From Zymoseptoria tritici IPO323 (taxonomy: Eukaryota > Ascomycota > Dothideomycetes > Mycosphaerellales > Mycosphaerellaceae), in contig NC_018218.1 in assembly GCF_000219625.1 (NCBI RefSeq), positions 3,224,001 to 3,288,000 of the forward strand: a stretch of DNA of 64,000 nt, given 5' to 3'. The position numbers were made by a program, and so were the translations under genes. This document shows positions 31,152 to 41,948 of the stretch, one piece after another. The first letter of the stretch is position 1. The number at the start of each line of letters is the position of its first letter. The notes below the pieces were generated by a model, which was not told the origin of the DNA, did not search any database, and was given only the letters and a program-made list of their open reading frames with translations.

Positions 31152-32277
31152 CTACTTCCTCTCGGCCTCAGCCTTCATGCTCGCCTGAATCCAGTCCCTC
31201 GCCGCGTTGGCTTTCTTCTCCACCGCGGCCGGATCATTCAGCAGCTCCTTGAGCTTGTACTTCTCCGGCACGTCCGCGCCCTTTTGCACCGCTTCACGCT
31301 CGTACACGCGCTTCTCCCAAGCTTCCAGAGTGGGAAACTCGGACGTGTCGATGCCGGCCCAGGGTCCGGCGGAGATCCAGCCCCAGTGGGCGATGTCCGC
31401 CTGGCAATGATATTAGAGATATGGGTGGAGGAGAGCAGGCGATGTGTTGGAGACTTACGATGGTGAGTTTGTCGCCGACGAGGAATTTGCTGCCGGTATC
31501 GGAGAGGTGCTTGTCCAGCACGCCGTAGAGGCGTCGAGTCTCGTTCTGGTAGCGGTTGATGCCGTATTCGATCTTCTCCGGGGCGTAGCGGAAGAAGTGG
31601 TTGGCTTGGCCTTGCATTGGGCCTTGGCTGGCGTTCTGGAAGAAGCTGTGGGGTGTCAGGAGGGTTTGTCCCGCGATGCAAGTAGGCGAGGAGGCCATTC
31701 TTACAGCCAGTTCGTCATCTTCATCCAAATATCGTCAGCAACCAGTACGATTCGCTGGCGGTGAGATTTAGCGAGAACTTTCTCACCTCAATGTACTCCC
31801 TCGTTCCCTTGGGATAGCTGATCTTGTACTCGGTATCGTAGCGATCAACGAGATACTGCATGATGCTGCCGCTCTCGAACAGGCGGATCGGTTTGCCGTC
31901 CGTGAATGTATCTGTCACAGCGGGAATGCGGCCATTGGGATTGATCTCGAGGAACCATGGCTCCTTCTGGGTGCTATTCACGGGAGGAGAGATGATGTGA
32001 GCTGGCTGGATCGATACACTGAGCGATGGACAGCATGGCTTACTTCTTGGAGATGTCGATCTTGGTGTGCTCGTATTTGAGACTCGAGGTCGTTGTCAAC
32101 GGAGCATATCTCGGGCACGATACTCGGAGGACTCACCCCAATTCTTCGAGAGTGATGGAGACCTTGATGCCGTTCGGCCTGGGTGACGAGGTCTGGTCAG
32201 TCTGCCATGTCTTTCCATGCGGAGAAACATGAGGATGCATACGTCTGAGTAGTGTAGAGGTGGATGTTGGAAGACAT
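31152..32277 (-). CDS. Glutathione S-transferase, Ure2p-like, seven exons with a microexon
   Basis: Seven exons join in frame to 250 aa: 32277-32243, 32178-32137, 32082-32044, 31973-31787, 31718-31705, 31645-31459 and 31400-31152. The N-terminal thioredoxin fold includes P-N-G-I-K-V-S-I-T-L-E-E-L and the glutathione-contact segment I-N-P-N-G-R-I-P-A-V with the downstream E-S-G-S-I. The C-terminal helical domain includes N-W-L-F-F-Q, G-Q-A-N-H-F and the G-D-K-L-T-I-A-D-I-A helix cap. This is the arrangement of cytosolic Ure2/GstA-type GSTs that conjugate glutathione to electrophiles. Exon 5 is only 14 nt, yet it restores M-T-N-W-L exactly where the family requires it, so the model is well supported. 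Introns are 54-70 bp. Confidence 0.92.
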
Positions 32278-32788
32278 GATTGAAGGAGGTCGGTGTGTCT
32301 ACCTGATGGCTGGTCTTTGGTTCAGCGAGTTTGTCTATATAAGGATAAGATAGGAAGTAGAAGAGCGTGAGAACGAAGATGTCTTGATTTCCAATCCATG
32401 TGCACGTTCTACGGCGGTAGCGACTGACGTCTTTCGACGTGGGGAGAGCACGACTCCTAAACGTCGGGTAGTCAATGTCTAAACGTCGGGTAATGTCGTT
32501 CCTAAGACATTGAGTAGAATTGGAACATGTACGAGGTCGACGACAGGGCAGCGACATAAATCGGCCCAGAATGTCTGGTCAATATCCCATACCTCTACCC
32601 GGTGGACTTGTGGTCGTTGTCTTAAGAATTGTGTTTCCCGATGTTTAGACATGGACCGCCCGATGTTTAAGCAGAGACGCCCATCCAAGTGCTTGCATAA
32701 GCCGACCTAGACAAGCATTGAGGTGGGAGCTGCTGCCCTGTCGATCACAGCTCCAGCCCCTCCAAAAAGTTCATCCCTCGATCCATCC
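32278..32788. other. Divergent intergenic region holding a MITE-like element
   Basis: This separates the starts of the GST and Sen15-like genes. Most of it is taken up by the inverted-repeat element at about 32458-32669, so both promoters are affected by it. Confidence 0.6.
32458..32669. mobile_element. MITE-like element with ~57-bp imperfect terminal inverted repeats
   Basis: The left end (from 32458) and the reverse complement of the right end (to 32669) align over about 57 bp. The outer 33 bp match at 28 positions by eye, with mostly transition differences. Each end carries the word TAAAC[G/A]TCGGG twice, about 22 bp apart. TA at 32458-32459 and at 32668-32669 would be the target duplication, as for Tc1/mariner-derived elements. 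The element is about 208 bp between the TAs and has no coding frame. Confidence 0.7.
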
Positions 32789-33460
32789 ATGTCAATAACA
32801 CCACCACCACCACCACCAACGACAGCAACAATGTCCTCCACCGCCAACGTGCCCTCGCAATCCACTCTCCCGCCCCTATCCGCCCTCCAAGCCCTCCTCA
32901 TCACCAACCCACTCCCTTCCTCTTCTCCCCACACAACTGAACACCAGCACCTCGCCCTCCAAATCGCCCACAACCTAAAACATCAACACAACTGGACGTC
33001 TCTCCGCCTACACACCTATTCCTCCTCCAAGACGCCCCTCTCCCGTCCTCTCCTCTCCGGCATCCCACCCTCTCGCCTCTACGTCCATCCCGACGAACAA
33101 ATCGCCCTCCTTCAACGCGCAAAAGAACAGCAACCGAATGGAACTCCTTCGTTAACGAGCCTCAAACCGGAGCGGGAATGGATCCTTCCTAGCCATTTGC
33201 GGGAGAAGTGGAGCTTGAGGAAATTCGGGGAGGTGTTCGATGGTATCGGCGTGACCCCCGGAAGCAGAGAGGGAGTGGAGGTTCTGGAAGAGGAGAGCAG
33301 AGGTCGGACGGGGAGGGATGTGAATGGTATGGAGAAAGAAGAGGTGGGAGAGTGGAGGGAGAAGTTGCCGAAGAGAGTGTTGTTGGCGACTGCGGATGAC
33401 GATAGTACCGTGGTGTACTATGTGGTGCATGACGGGGTCGTGAAACCGAGGCAGAATTGA
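32789..33460 (+). CDS. SEN15: tRNA-splicing endonuclease subunit Sen15-like
   Basis: A single exon of 223 aa from the ATG at 32789; a second in-frame ATG at 32831 could be the true start. Sen15 is a structural subunit of the heterotetrameric endonuclease that removes introns from pre-tRNA. Supporting features are the L-P-P-L-S-A-L-Q-A-L-L opening, H-L-A-L-Q-I-A-H-N-L-K-H-Q-H-N-W-T-S-L, Y-V-H-P-D-E-Q-I-A-L-L, W-I-L-P-S-H-L-R-E-K-W-S-L, and the terminal strand L-L-A-T-A-D-D-D-S-T-V-V-Y-Y. As expected for Sen15, no catalytic His/Tyr/Lys triad of the Sen2/Sen34 type is evident. The N-terminus is a proline run. Identification is from remembered family pattern. Confidence 0.8.
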   Translation: MSITPPPPPPTTATMSSTANVPSQSTLPPLSALQALLITNPLPSSSPHTTEHQHLALQIAHNLKHQHNWTSLRLHTYSSSKTPLSRPLLSGIPPSRLYVHPDEQIALLQRAKEQQPNGTPSLTSLKPEREWILPSHLREKWSLRKFGEVFDGIGVTPGSREGVEVLEEESRGRTGRDVNGMEKEEVGEWREKLPKRVLLATADDDSTVVYYVVHDGVVKPRQN

Positions 33461-33752
33461 AACCAACGCCATGGAGAATTAGATGTGGGAAAGAATTTGA
33501 AGGCAGAGACCCCTCGAGACCAACTAGAGGTGAAGGATGACATTACCGCGGGATCAGAAGGACTTCTAGGGTCGAACAGGTCGTACAACATTTTCGCGTC
33601 AAAGTCGCCCTGGCTGCTATGTACACCTCGACCGCAGCCGAGCTCGCCAGGGCAGGACATATACAACAGTATACACAAGATCTCGAGCTTCTTCCACATA
33701 CTCCGAACGCGGCAATACCATCCGGACACCCGAGACTTTCACACCATCTGCC
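33461..33752. other. Intergenic, convergent 3' ends
   Basis: About 290 bp lie between the Sen15-like gene and the Zn2Cys6 factor. I see nothing in it beyond 3' flanks. Confidence 0.5.
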
Positions 33753-36700
33753 CTAGGACTGCCCACCACCCTCTCCCAGGTTCAACTCCATATCCACATC
33801 CACACCGGTTCCCTGTGGTCCGCCAGGCGTCAGACCTGTGCCACCTAGCTCGGCAGAGAAATCTCCAAACGACCCGAATCCCGCACTCCAATCAATGTCA
33901 TTCCCACCGAAGAATCCCATGTCCGATCCAGCACCACCACCGCCGCCGACACCGCCTTGAGGAAGTGGAGGGTCGAGATTGAAGGGCATGAACCACGCTG
34001 TTGAAGGATCGCCCCAGAATCCAGTGTTGGCGTTGTTGGCGGCTTGCGATGGCGCCATGGTGTTGGAAGTGGAATTGGCAAATGGGTTGAAGTCGAAGGA
34101 CTCCAGACCAGCCGTGGATTGGTCGACATTGTTGGCAGTGCTTGTGGGATCCATGAGCATACTCGTCAGAGCTGCTTGATCGAGGCCTGGATTTACCCCT
34201 CCTGCTGCAGCGTAGGAGTTGAGCACCATTTGGCGGTCGAGTTGGGACATGAGATGGGGTGGAGACATGATGAGGTCGTTGTGTGGGGGCTGGAAGCCGG
34301 GAGGGAAGGCGGAAGAATGGTGCCGTTGATGCTGGTGGTGCTGGAACGGATTGTCCAGGTTGTGTTGGTAGGCCTGCGTGGCGGCGAGGTCGTGAGTGAC
34401 TTCTGAGGAGTCGTTGTTGGTGGTCACCGCACCGGCTTGGGCCTGCTGTGCTTGACTTGAGAGCCCGCTCTTCCCTGCTGTGCCCTCTGATTTGGACTGG
34501 GCTCTTTTCTTTGCCACCTTCTTCGATGCCGCGGCCGCAGCCTGCGTTTGTGCGACCCGAGAGGGTGGACTGAGTTTGGAAAAGAATTCCTCCACCGTCT
34601 GCAGATTACTCTTCTGGCCCAGCACCGCGTCCGAGCCGGACTCCTTTTTGACATCCGCGGTCGCAGGTTCTTCATAGTCTGTGCCACTGACGCCGTGTGG
34701 ATATCGATCGAACCAGTCGCCATATTGGAAAATGGCATGTTCGCCGCCACCGTCTCTCCCAGTCTTCGTGCCTCCCGATCTTGCAGAGTCCGCATGACGT
34801 CGATAGAGATCGCGCAGATTCTCCGTGACGAAGTGGAACATGCCCCAGTACTTCTTCATTTTGGTGAGGTACTTGACATTGTGCGCGAGGTTCTGTTTAC
34901 TCGAGGCTTCCAGTGCGGCATTCTTCGAGAAGGCGCCATGAATGTGTACGGTGCTGCTGAAGAATGCGCAATAGCCCGCAAAGGGCGCCACGACTAGGTG
35001 ATCGGTGGCGTCGCGGATTAGAGCAGAGATCTGGTTGGCCGCATCGAAGGCGGTGCGCGAAGCCTCAGCGACGAATGCATCAGGTATGTCTTTGGGCAGA
35101 GGTTGCCGTGCTCCGGGAATCGGGAGGGCGAAGCGGTTCATGAAGAGAAGGATTTGGTTGTAAACGATGTGGAGGAAGAGATATTGGTTGGCAATCTTCT
35201 CGGAGGCGTGATTCTGAAGGTTCGCGGGAGTGTTCAGAAGGGAAGGCGGGAGCGAATCTTTCCAGGTTTCGACGGCGCGTTTGATGGCGGAGAACTGCGA
35301 CTCGGCCGACCACATCGGATGCTGATCGCGTTCTTTGCCGCCGAGGTTGAGGTAGTTGATCAGCTTGCCCCAGATGGAGACGAGTCGGATCAAGTACGCT
35401 GCCACTCCCATGTTCTCTTTCGCATCGGCAGTCTGTCCTGTCCCAGGCTCGACTGGATTCGGCACATTCCCTTCCAGGTCTTCCGTCGGACCTGTGATAT
35501 CCATCTGGTAATAACTCTCCTTGACGGGCAGTTGCGCTCGGATGTACTGTTCTCCCACGAAAATCGGACGATCGGTGCCACTCGAATTGAAGCGGTCCAT
35601 CAAGAAGCAAGACCACATCGTTCGACGACGAATCTCGCGATCTGTAAAGGTCAGAGCGTTGCTTCCACTCTGCGCCCGGTTCTTCGGATCGTGGTCCAGA
35701 TCCATATGTAATTGCAGTGCGTATGCCATACGCTGTGCCATGCCTCCGAACATCCAACTCCGACCACCTTGACATGTTCCGAACTCATGCAGACCAAGAA
35801 TGAGATACACTATGAGGATCGTAATATTGGGGGTGTCGTATCGTCGTAAGGCAATGTCCCGTGCAGCACTCGCCCAGCTCTCACCACGTAAGAATGCGGG
35901 CTCGGTGCGGACGGCGGGATGATTTGAAAAGCGGGCAGATATGGCGCATACCGCCAATGCCAGTACAGGCGGAACAGAGCCTTGAGCGAGTTTCCGCATG
36001 AAACTAGGCTTATGTAGGAGGTGGTAGCTTTGACCATAGACATAGTCGAAGAAGACTTCCGCCAAGTGTTCCTGGATCTCCTTGGAAGGTAACTTGTCGG
36101 CGCCCTCGAGGAGGAGGTTGTGCTCTTCATCTCTCGTTTTGGTCGTTGAACCTGCGGCAGGCGCTGCTGCTGTCTTCGTGGTGTTGCTAGATGGCTGACC
36201 GGCCGCCCACTCGTTTAGCTCGTCTCCAAAAGCTTGCTCAGCAGCTCTCTTCTTCGACGGTCCGGCTGATTTTGGCGGAGGTGGTGGCAGAGCAGGTTTC
36301 ACCACCGCTCTTCCCGTGTTGTTCACCAACCCCAGATCTTCTTTTGGCAGAACTTTGATCACGCGGTCCTCCATCCGCTTCAACCTTTTATCCAACATTG
36401 CCATGTAATCCGTCCTAGGTGCCGCTTTGCGCGTGGTAACCTTGTACACGCACGGTATCCGCGATCGAAGGCAGTGCTTGCATGCCGGCTTCTCGCCTGA
36501 GCATCGAATCTTCTTACGTCTGCAGGCGATACATGCCAGTGGCAGCCTCTTCCTCTCTTTGCCCGCTTTGGTCTTGAGTTCGCTCCAAGCCGGGGCGAAA
36601 CCATCTTGTCCCTCTTCTCCACCTGCCTGATCTGCCTGATTTTGGTCGGTACCTCGCTGACCCGGACTATTGGTGTCGGATGTGCCCAGACTGTTCTGTC

Positions 36701-36974
36701 TGCCAAAAGAGCCGAGAGTTCCGCCACCGCTTGTGCTTCGGCGGTGCGCCTGTCCTGATGATCGGGTGCTCTCCTCGAACAAGACGGAGAGCGGATCGAG
36801 GTCCTGGTCTTGTCCCACCCCGCCCGACATGTCAAAGCCTCCCGTAAAGCCTTGCTGCATGGTATCGAGCCCTGCTCTATAGCCTGCCGTGCCTGTGTTC
36901 CCGCTCACATTCAACTCTTGCGAAACGTCAAATCCTTTGAAGTCACTGCCAGACTGACTACTTCCTCCATACAT
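33753..36974 (-). CDS. Large Zn2Cys6 transcription factor
   Basis: A single uninterrupted frame of 1,073 aa. A disordered N-terminus of about 140 residues precedes the Zn2Cys6 cluster with Cys 148, 151, 158, 165, 168 and 175 in canonical spacing. After it comes a basic linker and the helical M-A-M-L-D-K-R-L-K-R-M-E segment. The fungal-specific regulatory domain spans about residues 290-650; the R-R-R-T-M-W-S-C-F-L-M-D-R motif and the L-Q-L-H-M-D-L-D segment are typical. The C-terminal 350 residues are Gln/Asn/Gly/His-rich and probably activating. A second smaller Zn2Cys6 factor lies 21 kb away and is not closely similar. The regulon is not deducible. The start sits about 1.1 kb from the dead transposase on the other side. 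Confidence 0.9.
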   Translation of the reverse strand: MYGGSSQSGSDFKGFDVSQELNVSGNTGTAGYRAGLDTMQQGFTGGFDMSGGVGQDQDLDPLSVLFEESTRSSGQAHRRSTSGGGTLGSFGRQNSLGTSDTNSPGQRGTDQNQADQAGGEEGQDGFAPAWSELKTKAGKERKRLPLACIACRRKKIRCSGEKPACKHCLRSRIPCVYKVTTRKAAPRTDYMAMLDKRLKRMEDRVIKVLPKEDLGLVNNTGRAVVKPALPPPPPKSAGPSKKRAAEQAFGDELNEWAAGQPSSNTTKTAAAPAAGSTTKTRDEEHNLLLEGADKLPSKEIQEHLAEVFFDYVYGQSYHLLHKPSFMRKLAQGSVPPVLALAVCAISARFSNHPAVRTEPAFLRGESWASAARDIALRRYDTPNITILIVYLILGLHEFGTCQGGRSWMFGGMAQRMAYALQLHMDLDHDPKNRAQSGSNALTFTDREIRRRTMWSCFLMDRFNSSGTDRPIFVGEQYIRAQLPVKESYYQMDITGPTEDLEGNVPNPVEPGTGQTADAKENMGVAAYLIRLVSIWGKLINYLNLGGKERDQHPMWSAESQFSAIKRAVETWKDSLPPSLLNTPANLQNHASEKIANQYLFLHIVYNQILLFMNRFALPIPGARQPLPKDIPDAFVAEASRTAFDAANQISALIRDATDHLVVAPFAGYCAFFSSTVHIHGAFSKNAALEASSKQNLAHNVKYLTKMKKYWGMFHFVTENLRDLYRRHADSARSGGTKTGRDGGGEHAIFQYGDWFDRYPHGVSGTDYEEPATADVKKESGSDAVLGQKSNLQTVEEFFSKLSPPSRVAQTQAAAAASKKVAKKRAQSKSEGTAGKSGLSSQAQQAQAGAVTTNNDSSEVTHDLAATQAYQHNLDNPFQHHQHQRHHSSAFPPGFQPPHNDLIMSPPHLMSQLDRQMVLNSYAAAGGVNPGLDQAALTSMLMDPTSTANNVDQSTAGLESFDFNPFANSTSNTMAPSQAANNANTGFWGDPSTAWFMPFNLDPPLPQGGVGGGGGAGSDMGFFGGNDIDWSAGFGSFGDFSAELGGTGLTPGGPQGTGVDVDMELNLGEGGGQS

Positions 36975-37604
36975 GTCGGCTTGCGGGTCTTGCTATGCTG
37001 CCAGTGTGTATTTCGAGTGACCATCACGCAAATCCCATTTCAGGCTACTTGCTGTCAAACAGCCCTCAAGCGGCTCCCTCACACCATGCGTCGAAGTGAT
37101 GATCCAGTCCGCGAGACCATGTGTGGATGTTGTATCGTTCGGAACGCCGGATCTGGAGGAACACGAGGTAGGAAGATTTGGACTTCGAGATGGTGGAACG
37201 TCTGCTCGTTGGACCGTATCGGAATTTAGCTCAAGTACTGTATGCGACAACTGCCAGAGTGTTGCAGAAACAAATATATGGAAGGATTTGTCAAGCTCAA
37301 GCATAAAGGTGGGACACACGCAAGGTGAGGTAAATGCAGGTAAGCGACTGCGACGCATGGAAGCCAAAGTGTGGAGAGAGCTGTCCGAGGGTCCGCTGTC
37401 GCTGTCCCGTCTGCACGTGGAGCCTCTCAGTCATCCACGGCAATATCCTTGATCCTTTAACCTTAGCGAGCAACCCCATCAATTCGTTGCCTGGTTTGAC
37501 CAATCGGGGCATGTCACGCTTTCCAATGATTATTCTCATGGCTCTGTCGAAGCGATCGACTATATACAGTCCATTGCCACAGCCGCTCGTTACTAACCTC
37601 CTTT
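36975..37604. other. Upstream region of the large Zn2Cys6 factor
   Basis: About 630 bp of normal-composition DNA lie between the start codon at 36974 and the RIP-mutated block. No gene was recognised. Confidence 0.5.
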
Positions 37605-39650
37605 AGCCGCTATTGCAAGGGCTCGTTATCGAATCGATTAGTAGTTATATTATCGGTTAACACGGGGTATAGTAGCTGCAAGGGAGGTGTAATTAACCGG
37701 CATAGTGCCATCCTCGGTTTAAGAGCAGCCGGCATAGTGCCAGCTCGTTTAAGCGGCTACAAGGGCTCTTAAATACTCGCTTCTATAGTAATTACTACTA
37801 TGCTAGTTATCGGAAGGTCGGTGCGCAGAGCGAAGGCACTAACCTTACCTTAGTGTGCTCTAGCACGTAGTAGCTAGTAAGTAGTTTAATAGCTTTATGT
37901 CGCTGTTAAGCTAGTATATATAATCTATTATATAAAGGGCGAATTCGCTATTGTTCTAGTAGAGCTGTTAGTTTTAATAGCGCTTCTACGGAGATTACGG
38001 AGATTTAGCTCTACTACGCTATCGAGCTAAGGGCAATAGCGTAAAGGTAGCTAGTATATATATAGGGCGTAGAATTAGTATAGAGTAGTATATCTATCCC
38101 TTCTATTGTCTTCGTTATTACTATACCGTACGTTAATCTAAACCGCTCGTTCGTAAGCTCTAGTAGTAGCTCCGACGCCTTCGTACCGGCCGTCTACCCC
38201 CTTCTACTACCTCGTCGTATTATTAGTTACCGTCTAGTGCTTACTAATAGTATAGTCGGTCTACGTATACTACTATAGCTAGCTCCGGATATAGAGCTAG
38301 TAACTCCTTAGCCGCGTTCGTTCTTCGAGCCGGAGGTAGTAGACGAGCCGCGCGGTTATAGTATCCTTCCGTACGCTATTCGTACGAGGATTAAGACCCT
38401 TAAACGCGTAGCTAGCTAGACGTTATATTATATTGCTGGTAAGTGCCTATAAAGGGTATAAGGGTAATATAATAGCTAATAAGATATAGCTACTCTTAGT
38501 AAGCTATATACTACCGTTTAAACCGTCGCCGCCGAGGTAGCTATACTAGCCGGTGCTCGTTACCTCCTTTATAGACTACGTTAGTTTAGCACCCCTATAG
38601 CTAATAGGATTATCGAATATATTACTAGCGGCGTAGAAGGACGTCGAGCGACCTACTAATAGATTAAAGAGAGGCTCGAGCTAGTATACTCTATTAATAC
38701 TATTCGACGACGGCTTAATAAGCGTAGATACTAGAAGCGTATAGCTCGCCGAGCACCGTTCCTTAACGCTAATAGCCTCGACTTAAGACCTTAGTTTAGC
38801 TAGTAGTACTTAGATTATCTCGATAATAGCCGTACCTTCTTATTTAGTAATAGAGCCGCCTTTAGTAAGGGCGGTAGTAGTAAGCTACTCGTTATTCGTC
38901 GTATTAATAAGGCGTTCGATCCGGACTACCTTAGGCTACGATATCGCCGTATTAAGAGCTAGTTCGTCTTCGGACTAATTAGCGGCACTAAGAAGTTAAG
39001 GATCGTTTTCTAGGAGCTAGTATAGGGTAACATTACTGCCGCCGGTATAGCCGAGTACGTATTACTAGAGCTATAGCGTTTCTAGCGTAAGATTATAGAC
39101 TCTAAGGCTAAAGAAGCTGTAGCTAGTATACGTAACGACTAGATCGTCGACGAGGGGGCCTTCTTATTCTTACCGAGATACTTACTAGCTCGTGCCGCTA
39201 CTCCTAGAACTCCTATACCTCGCGACGGCGACGACGACGTTAAGGATGCGTAAGTACTAGCTACGCTATTACTAATGCTCTACCTTAATAGCGCGGCTAT
39301 TTATAAAGTAGCTACGTTCCGTAGTTAGCTAGATATCCTTAGAATTCCTTATACTCTTAACGTATAGCTAGCGAACTCCCTAGACCTTAATCTAATTAAG
39401 AATCTATAGGCCTTACTAAAATAGCGTCTTAATTACAACTATCTATTGCCGTCGTCGAATATAGTGCTTAGATAGTAGATTTAAGAGGTGTAGGATGCGG
39501 TAACTACGGCTAAGATTAGTCGAATAACGGGCTTGTTTAGATCGCGGTGCGAGAAGGTAATCGCTCGTAAGGGTCGCTATATAGGCTATTAATGCCGGCG
39601 AATCGATTAGGAGTAGTTTAGAGATAGTAGTAATAATGTTAGTGGAGTTG
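37605..39650 (+). mobile_element. RIP-mutated Tc1/mariner-type DNA transposon remnant
   Basis: Composition changes sharply near 37605 and returns to normal after about 39650. Inside, TpA words dominate and TCA, CCA, TGA and TGG are nearly missing, as in the retrotransposon. The region carries a dead transposase on the plus strand. Near the left end, CCGGCATAGTGCCA occurs twice, at about 37699 and 37734, which may be a subterminal repeat. I could not find convincing terminal inverted repeats, so the ends are set by composition only. Confidence 0.75.
38123..39592 (+). pseudogene. Tc1/mariner-superfamily transposase (RIP-inactivated)
   Basis: One plus-strand frame of about 490 codons runs from a probable mutated start (ATA at 38123) to TAA at 39590-39592, broken only by TAA/TAG. 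A helix-turn-helix-like N-terminal part lies around 38430-38620. The DDE region has a D-E-G-A segment near 39150 and, near 39374-39430, N-S-L-D-L-N-L-I-K-N-L followed by A-L-L-K. The latter is the S-P-D-L-N-P-I-E-N-L-W signature of DDE transposases, with Pro to Leu and Glu to Lys fitting C-to-T/G-to-A mutation. The C-terminus ends K-V-I-A-R-K-G-R-Y-I-G-Y, also typical. Landmarks at 38636 and 39374 share the frame. The protein is not functional. Confidence 0.85.
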
Positions 39651-40055
39651 TAAGTGTTTGAAGTTAAGCTGAATTCTTAGCCGTCTAGTCTTTCCCGAAT
39701 TTGCTTTGTAATCAGAAGATAAGGTTAAATAACACGCGCTTATTAGTTCGGTTGCTCCCGCTTTACGGCCCGTGTTAGTAAATAATAAACAAGGGCCCTT
39801 GCACGTAACAAGGGTGGAAATGGAGAACGAGCGGCTGCAGGAGCCGACTGTACTTGCCATTTGGCAAGCTTCAGATTTTGCTACAGTACCTAGAGTAGTA
39901 GCAGAGCTGCCCTTTGATAGCATATAGAATTCCCGTTCCCGCGTTGCACGGACTACCGTCTTGTTCTATCAGCATGCAATGCTTGACTTTTCCTCTGCCA
40001 ATGGCATGCACGCGACACGTTGCTCCGTCCTCTGCATCTTCTTGCCCTATGCTTC
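39651..40055. other. Intergenic, 405 bp
   Basis: This lies between the transposon remnant and the 3' end of RPN7. No gene is seen. Confidence 0.5.
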
Positions 40056-41638
40056 TCAACTCCGTTCGGAACCGCGCAGACGCACGACCTGGCCGTACTT
40101 TTGCAGCTTGGTGATGAGCTGATCGCCTTGCTTGACAACATCGTTGTATCTAAACTCAAGGTCAGTAAACAGATGTCGGAGTATGCAGTGACTGATACGT
40201 ACTGCTTGTTCTTGTCATCCGCCCTCTGCGTGGAAATGATACCCTTCACACGATCAATCGTGCATGGCAACCGCTGACTCGCGATGAAAGGCGCGAGATC
40301 ACGATCCAGCCAATCGACCGACACGCCAAAGCTCGTCGCCATTGAGTCCAGACCGACGACCTTGTAGCTCTGCAAGAGCTGAGCGTACGCCCGCAGCCTC
40401 ATCTCACGCACGAACCAGCTCTTGTGCTCGTACAGATATCGGTCTGTCGAGAGGAAGTTCTGCTCCACCGCTGCAAGACTGGAGAAGAATGTTGAGTAGT
40501 TGCCAGAGTACAAGCTGGAGATCATGTTCGCAAGAGGACGGAAGTCGACTTTTGGCTCGGCTTTGGCTTGTGCTTCGGCTGAGGCGGAGCCCATGGCAAG
40601 AGTGGTGAGGTTGACAGCTGTGGGTTTAGGTGTAGCAGTGGACTCGTCGACGGCCATTTTCTCCTCATCGCCTGCGCCGGGTCCCGCAGAGACTGAGCCA
40701 CCGAGGGCGGTGAGGCGGTCTGCGTCGGACTCGCTGCCGAAGATGGCGCGCACTTCTGGGGCGTCTACAACCTTCGTCTTGAAGTCGCGACGTGGTAGAC
40801 TGACGGATCCAGCGAGGGTGGCATAGACGACAAGGTTGCTGTATGAGCACAGTTCAGTGGATGTGAAGGTGGAGAGCGAGTCGAGAAGAAGCGGTGCTGC
40901 GAGGTTGTAGGCACGGATGGTGATGAGATGCAGACCATTGTAGGCCTTGAGGCGATTGCGGCGGTCCCAGTCTCCGCCACTCTCGACCAGCTGCTGAGCG
41001 CGGTCGACGTTCTTCTTCACCAGCAGCTTGTCGTCGAAGAAGAGTCCGATGCGGATAATAGCAAGCACGATGTCGATCTTTGTCCCGAGGATGGCGCTCT
41101 TCTCCAGTAGCTTCTCAAACTCCTCCAATGCTTTATCCTTGTCACCGACCCGCGCGTAGAACTCTGCGCGCTTTCCCTTCGCTGTCTGAATCTCCGTCTC
41201 ACCTGCCTGCTCCACCGCGTCGTCTTCCTCCTTTTGTATCGCCGCGAGCTCTTTCTCGTTGTCCGCCCGTAATTGCTCGTAGAGTGCTTCATCCCATGGT
41301 AGTGTCACAGTGGTGTCTGTCTTACCACCCAGTACGCCGACGATTGATGGAGCGTTTATGCTGCTCGTCCTTCGAAGGAGATGGCCAGGAGATGGAGGCG
41401 AAGCACGGGTGTTTGTGGGTGAAAGAGAGGCGCCGCCTTCACCTGGAGAATTCAGCTTGCCCGTTTGGGGATGAGCCAGATATGCGTAGAGAGGCGCCAT
41501 CTTGTGCTCGCGGATGTCATCTTGCAAGGCAGTGAGTGCGGACTGCCTCGTGGAGGATGATGTTGATGGAGAGGCGACGGTGAAGACATTCTGCGCGAGT
41601 GCCAGCGTTGGGAAGCTGAGGTATTGCGGGTCGCCCAT
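40056..41638 (-). CDS. RPN7: 26S proteasome regulatory subunit Rpn7 (PSMD6)
   Basis: Two exons, 41638-40203 and 40149-40056, join to 509 aa. Rpn7 is a PCI-domain subunit of the 19S lid. The N-terminal half contains M-A-P-L-Y-A-Y-L and a helical repeat region with E-L-A-A-I-Q-K-E-E-D-D-A and F-Y-A-R-V-G-D-K-D-K-A. The PCI domain follows, with L-C-S-Y-S-N-L-V-V-Y, then S-S-L-Y-S-G-N-Y-S-T-F-F and Y-L-Y-E-H-K-S-W-F-V-R-E-M-R. The last exon supplies the family-typical end Y-N-D-V-V-K-Q-G-D-Q-L and the L-R-G-S-E tail; without the splice the frame loses it. It is longer than yeast Rpn7 because of two low-complexity inserts (about residues 65-90 and 300-335). Confidence 0.94.
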
Positions 41639-41948
41639 ATTTGTGTCTCTCAGCGGTGTCTGTCTGATTTGTTTCGATGTGGATGATTGTCAATCGGAGT
41701 CGGAAGGTGATCGTGTGCTGAAGTGAGGTGCCGGTGATGGTGATGGTAGTAGCTTGCGTTGGTGTAGAAGTCAACGAGCACATGCAAAGTCCAGAGTCCA
41801 GGCACAGGACGTCACTCTTGGGAGCTTCTGAGAAAGCTCTCCTTGTCAATCTCTCACAATCACCAAAACCACAACCACGACACACTTTACAACACTTCTC
41901 CTCGTTATCCTTCTCCTCCCCCTCCGTTCTACCAACATAACCTCAAGC

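Noticed and set aside
40150..41638. RPN7 as a single exon ending in a long unrelated tail
   Set aside because: Reading through the GTACGT donor gives a Cys/Arg/Ser-rich tail, while splicing 40202-40150 restores the conserved Rpn7 C-terminus.
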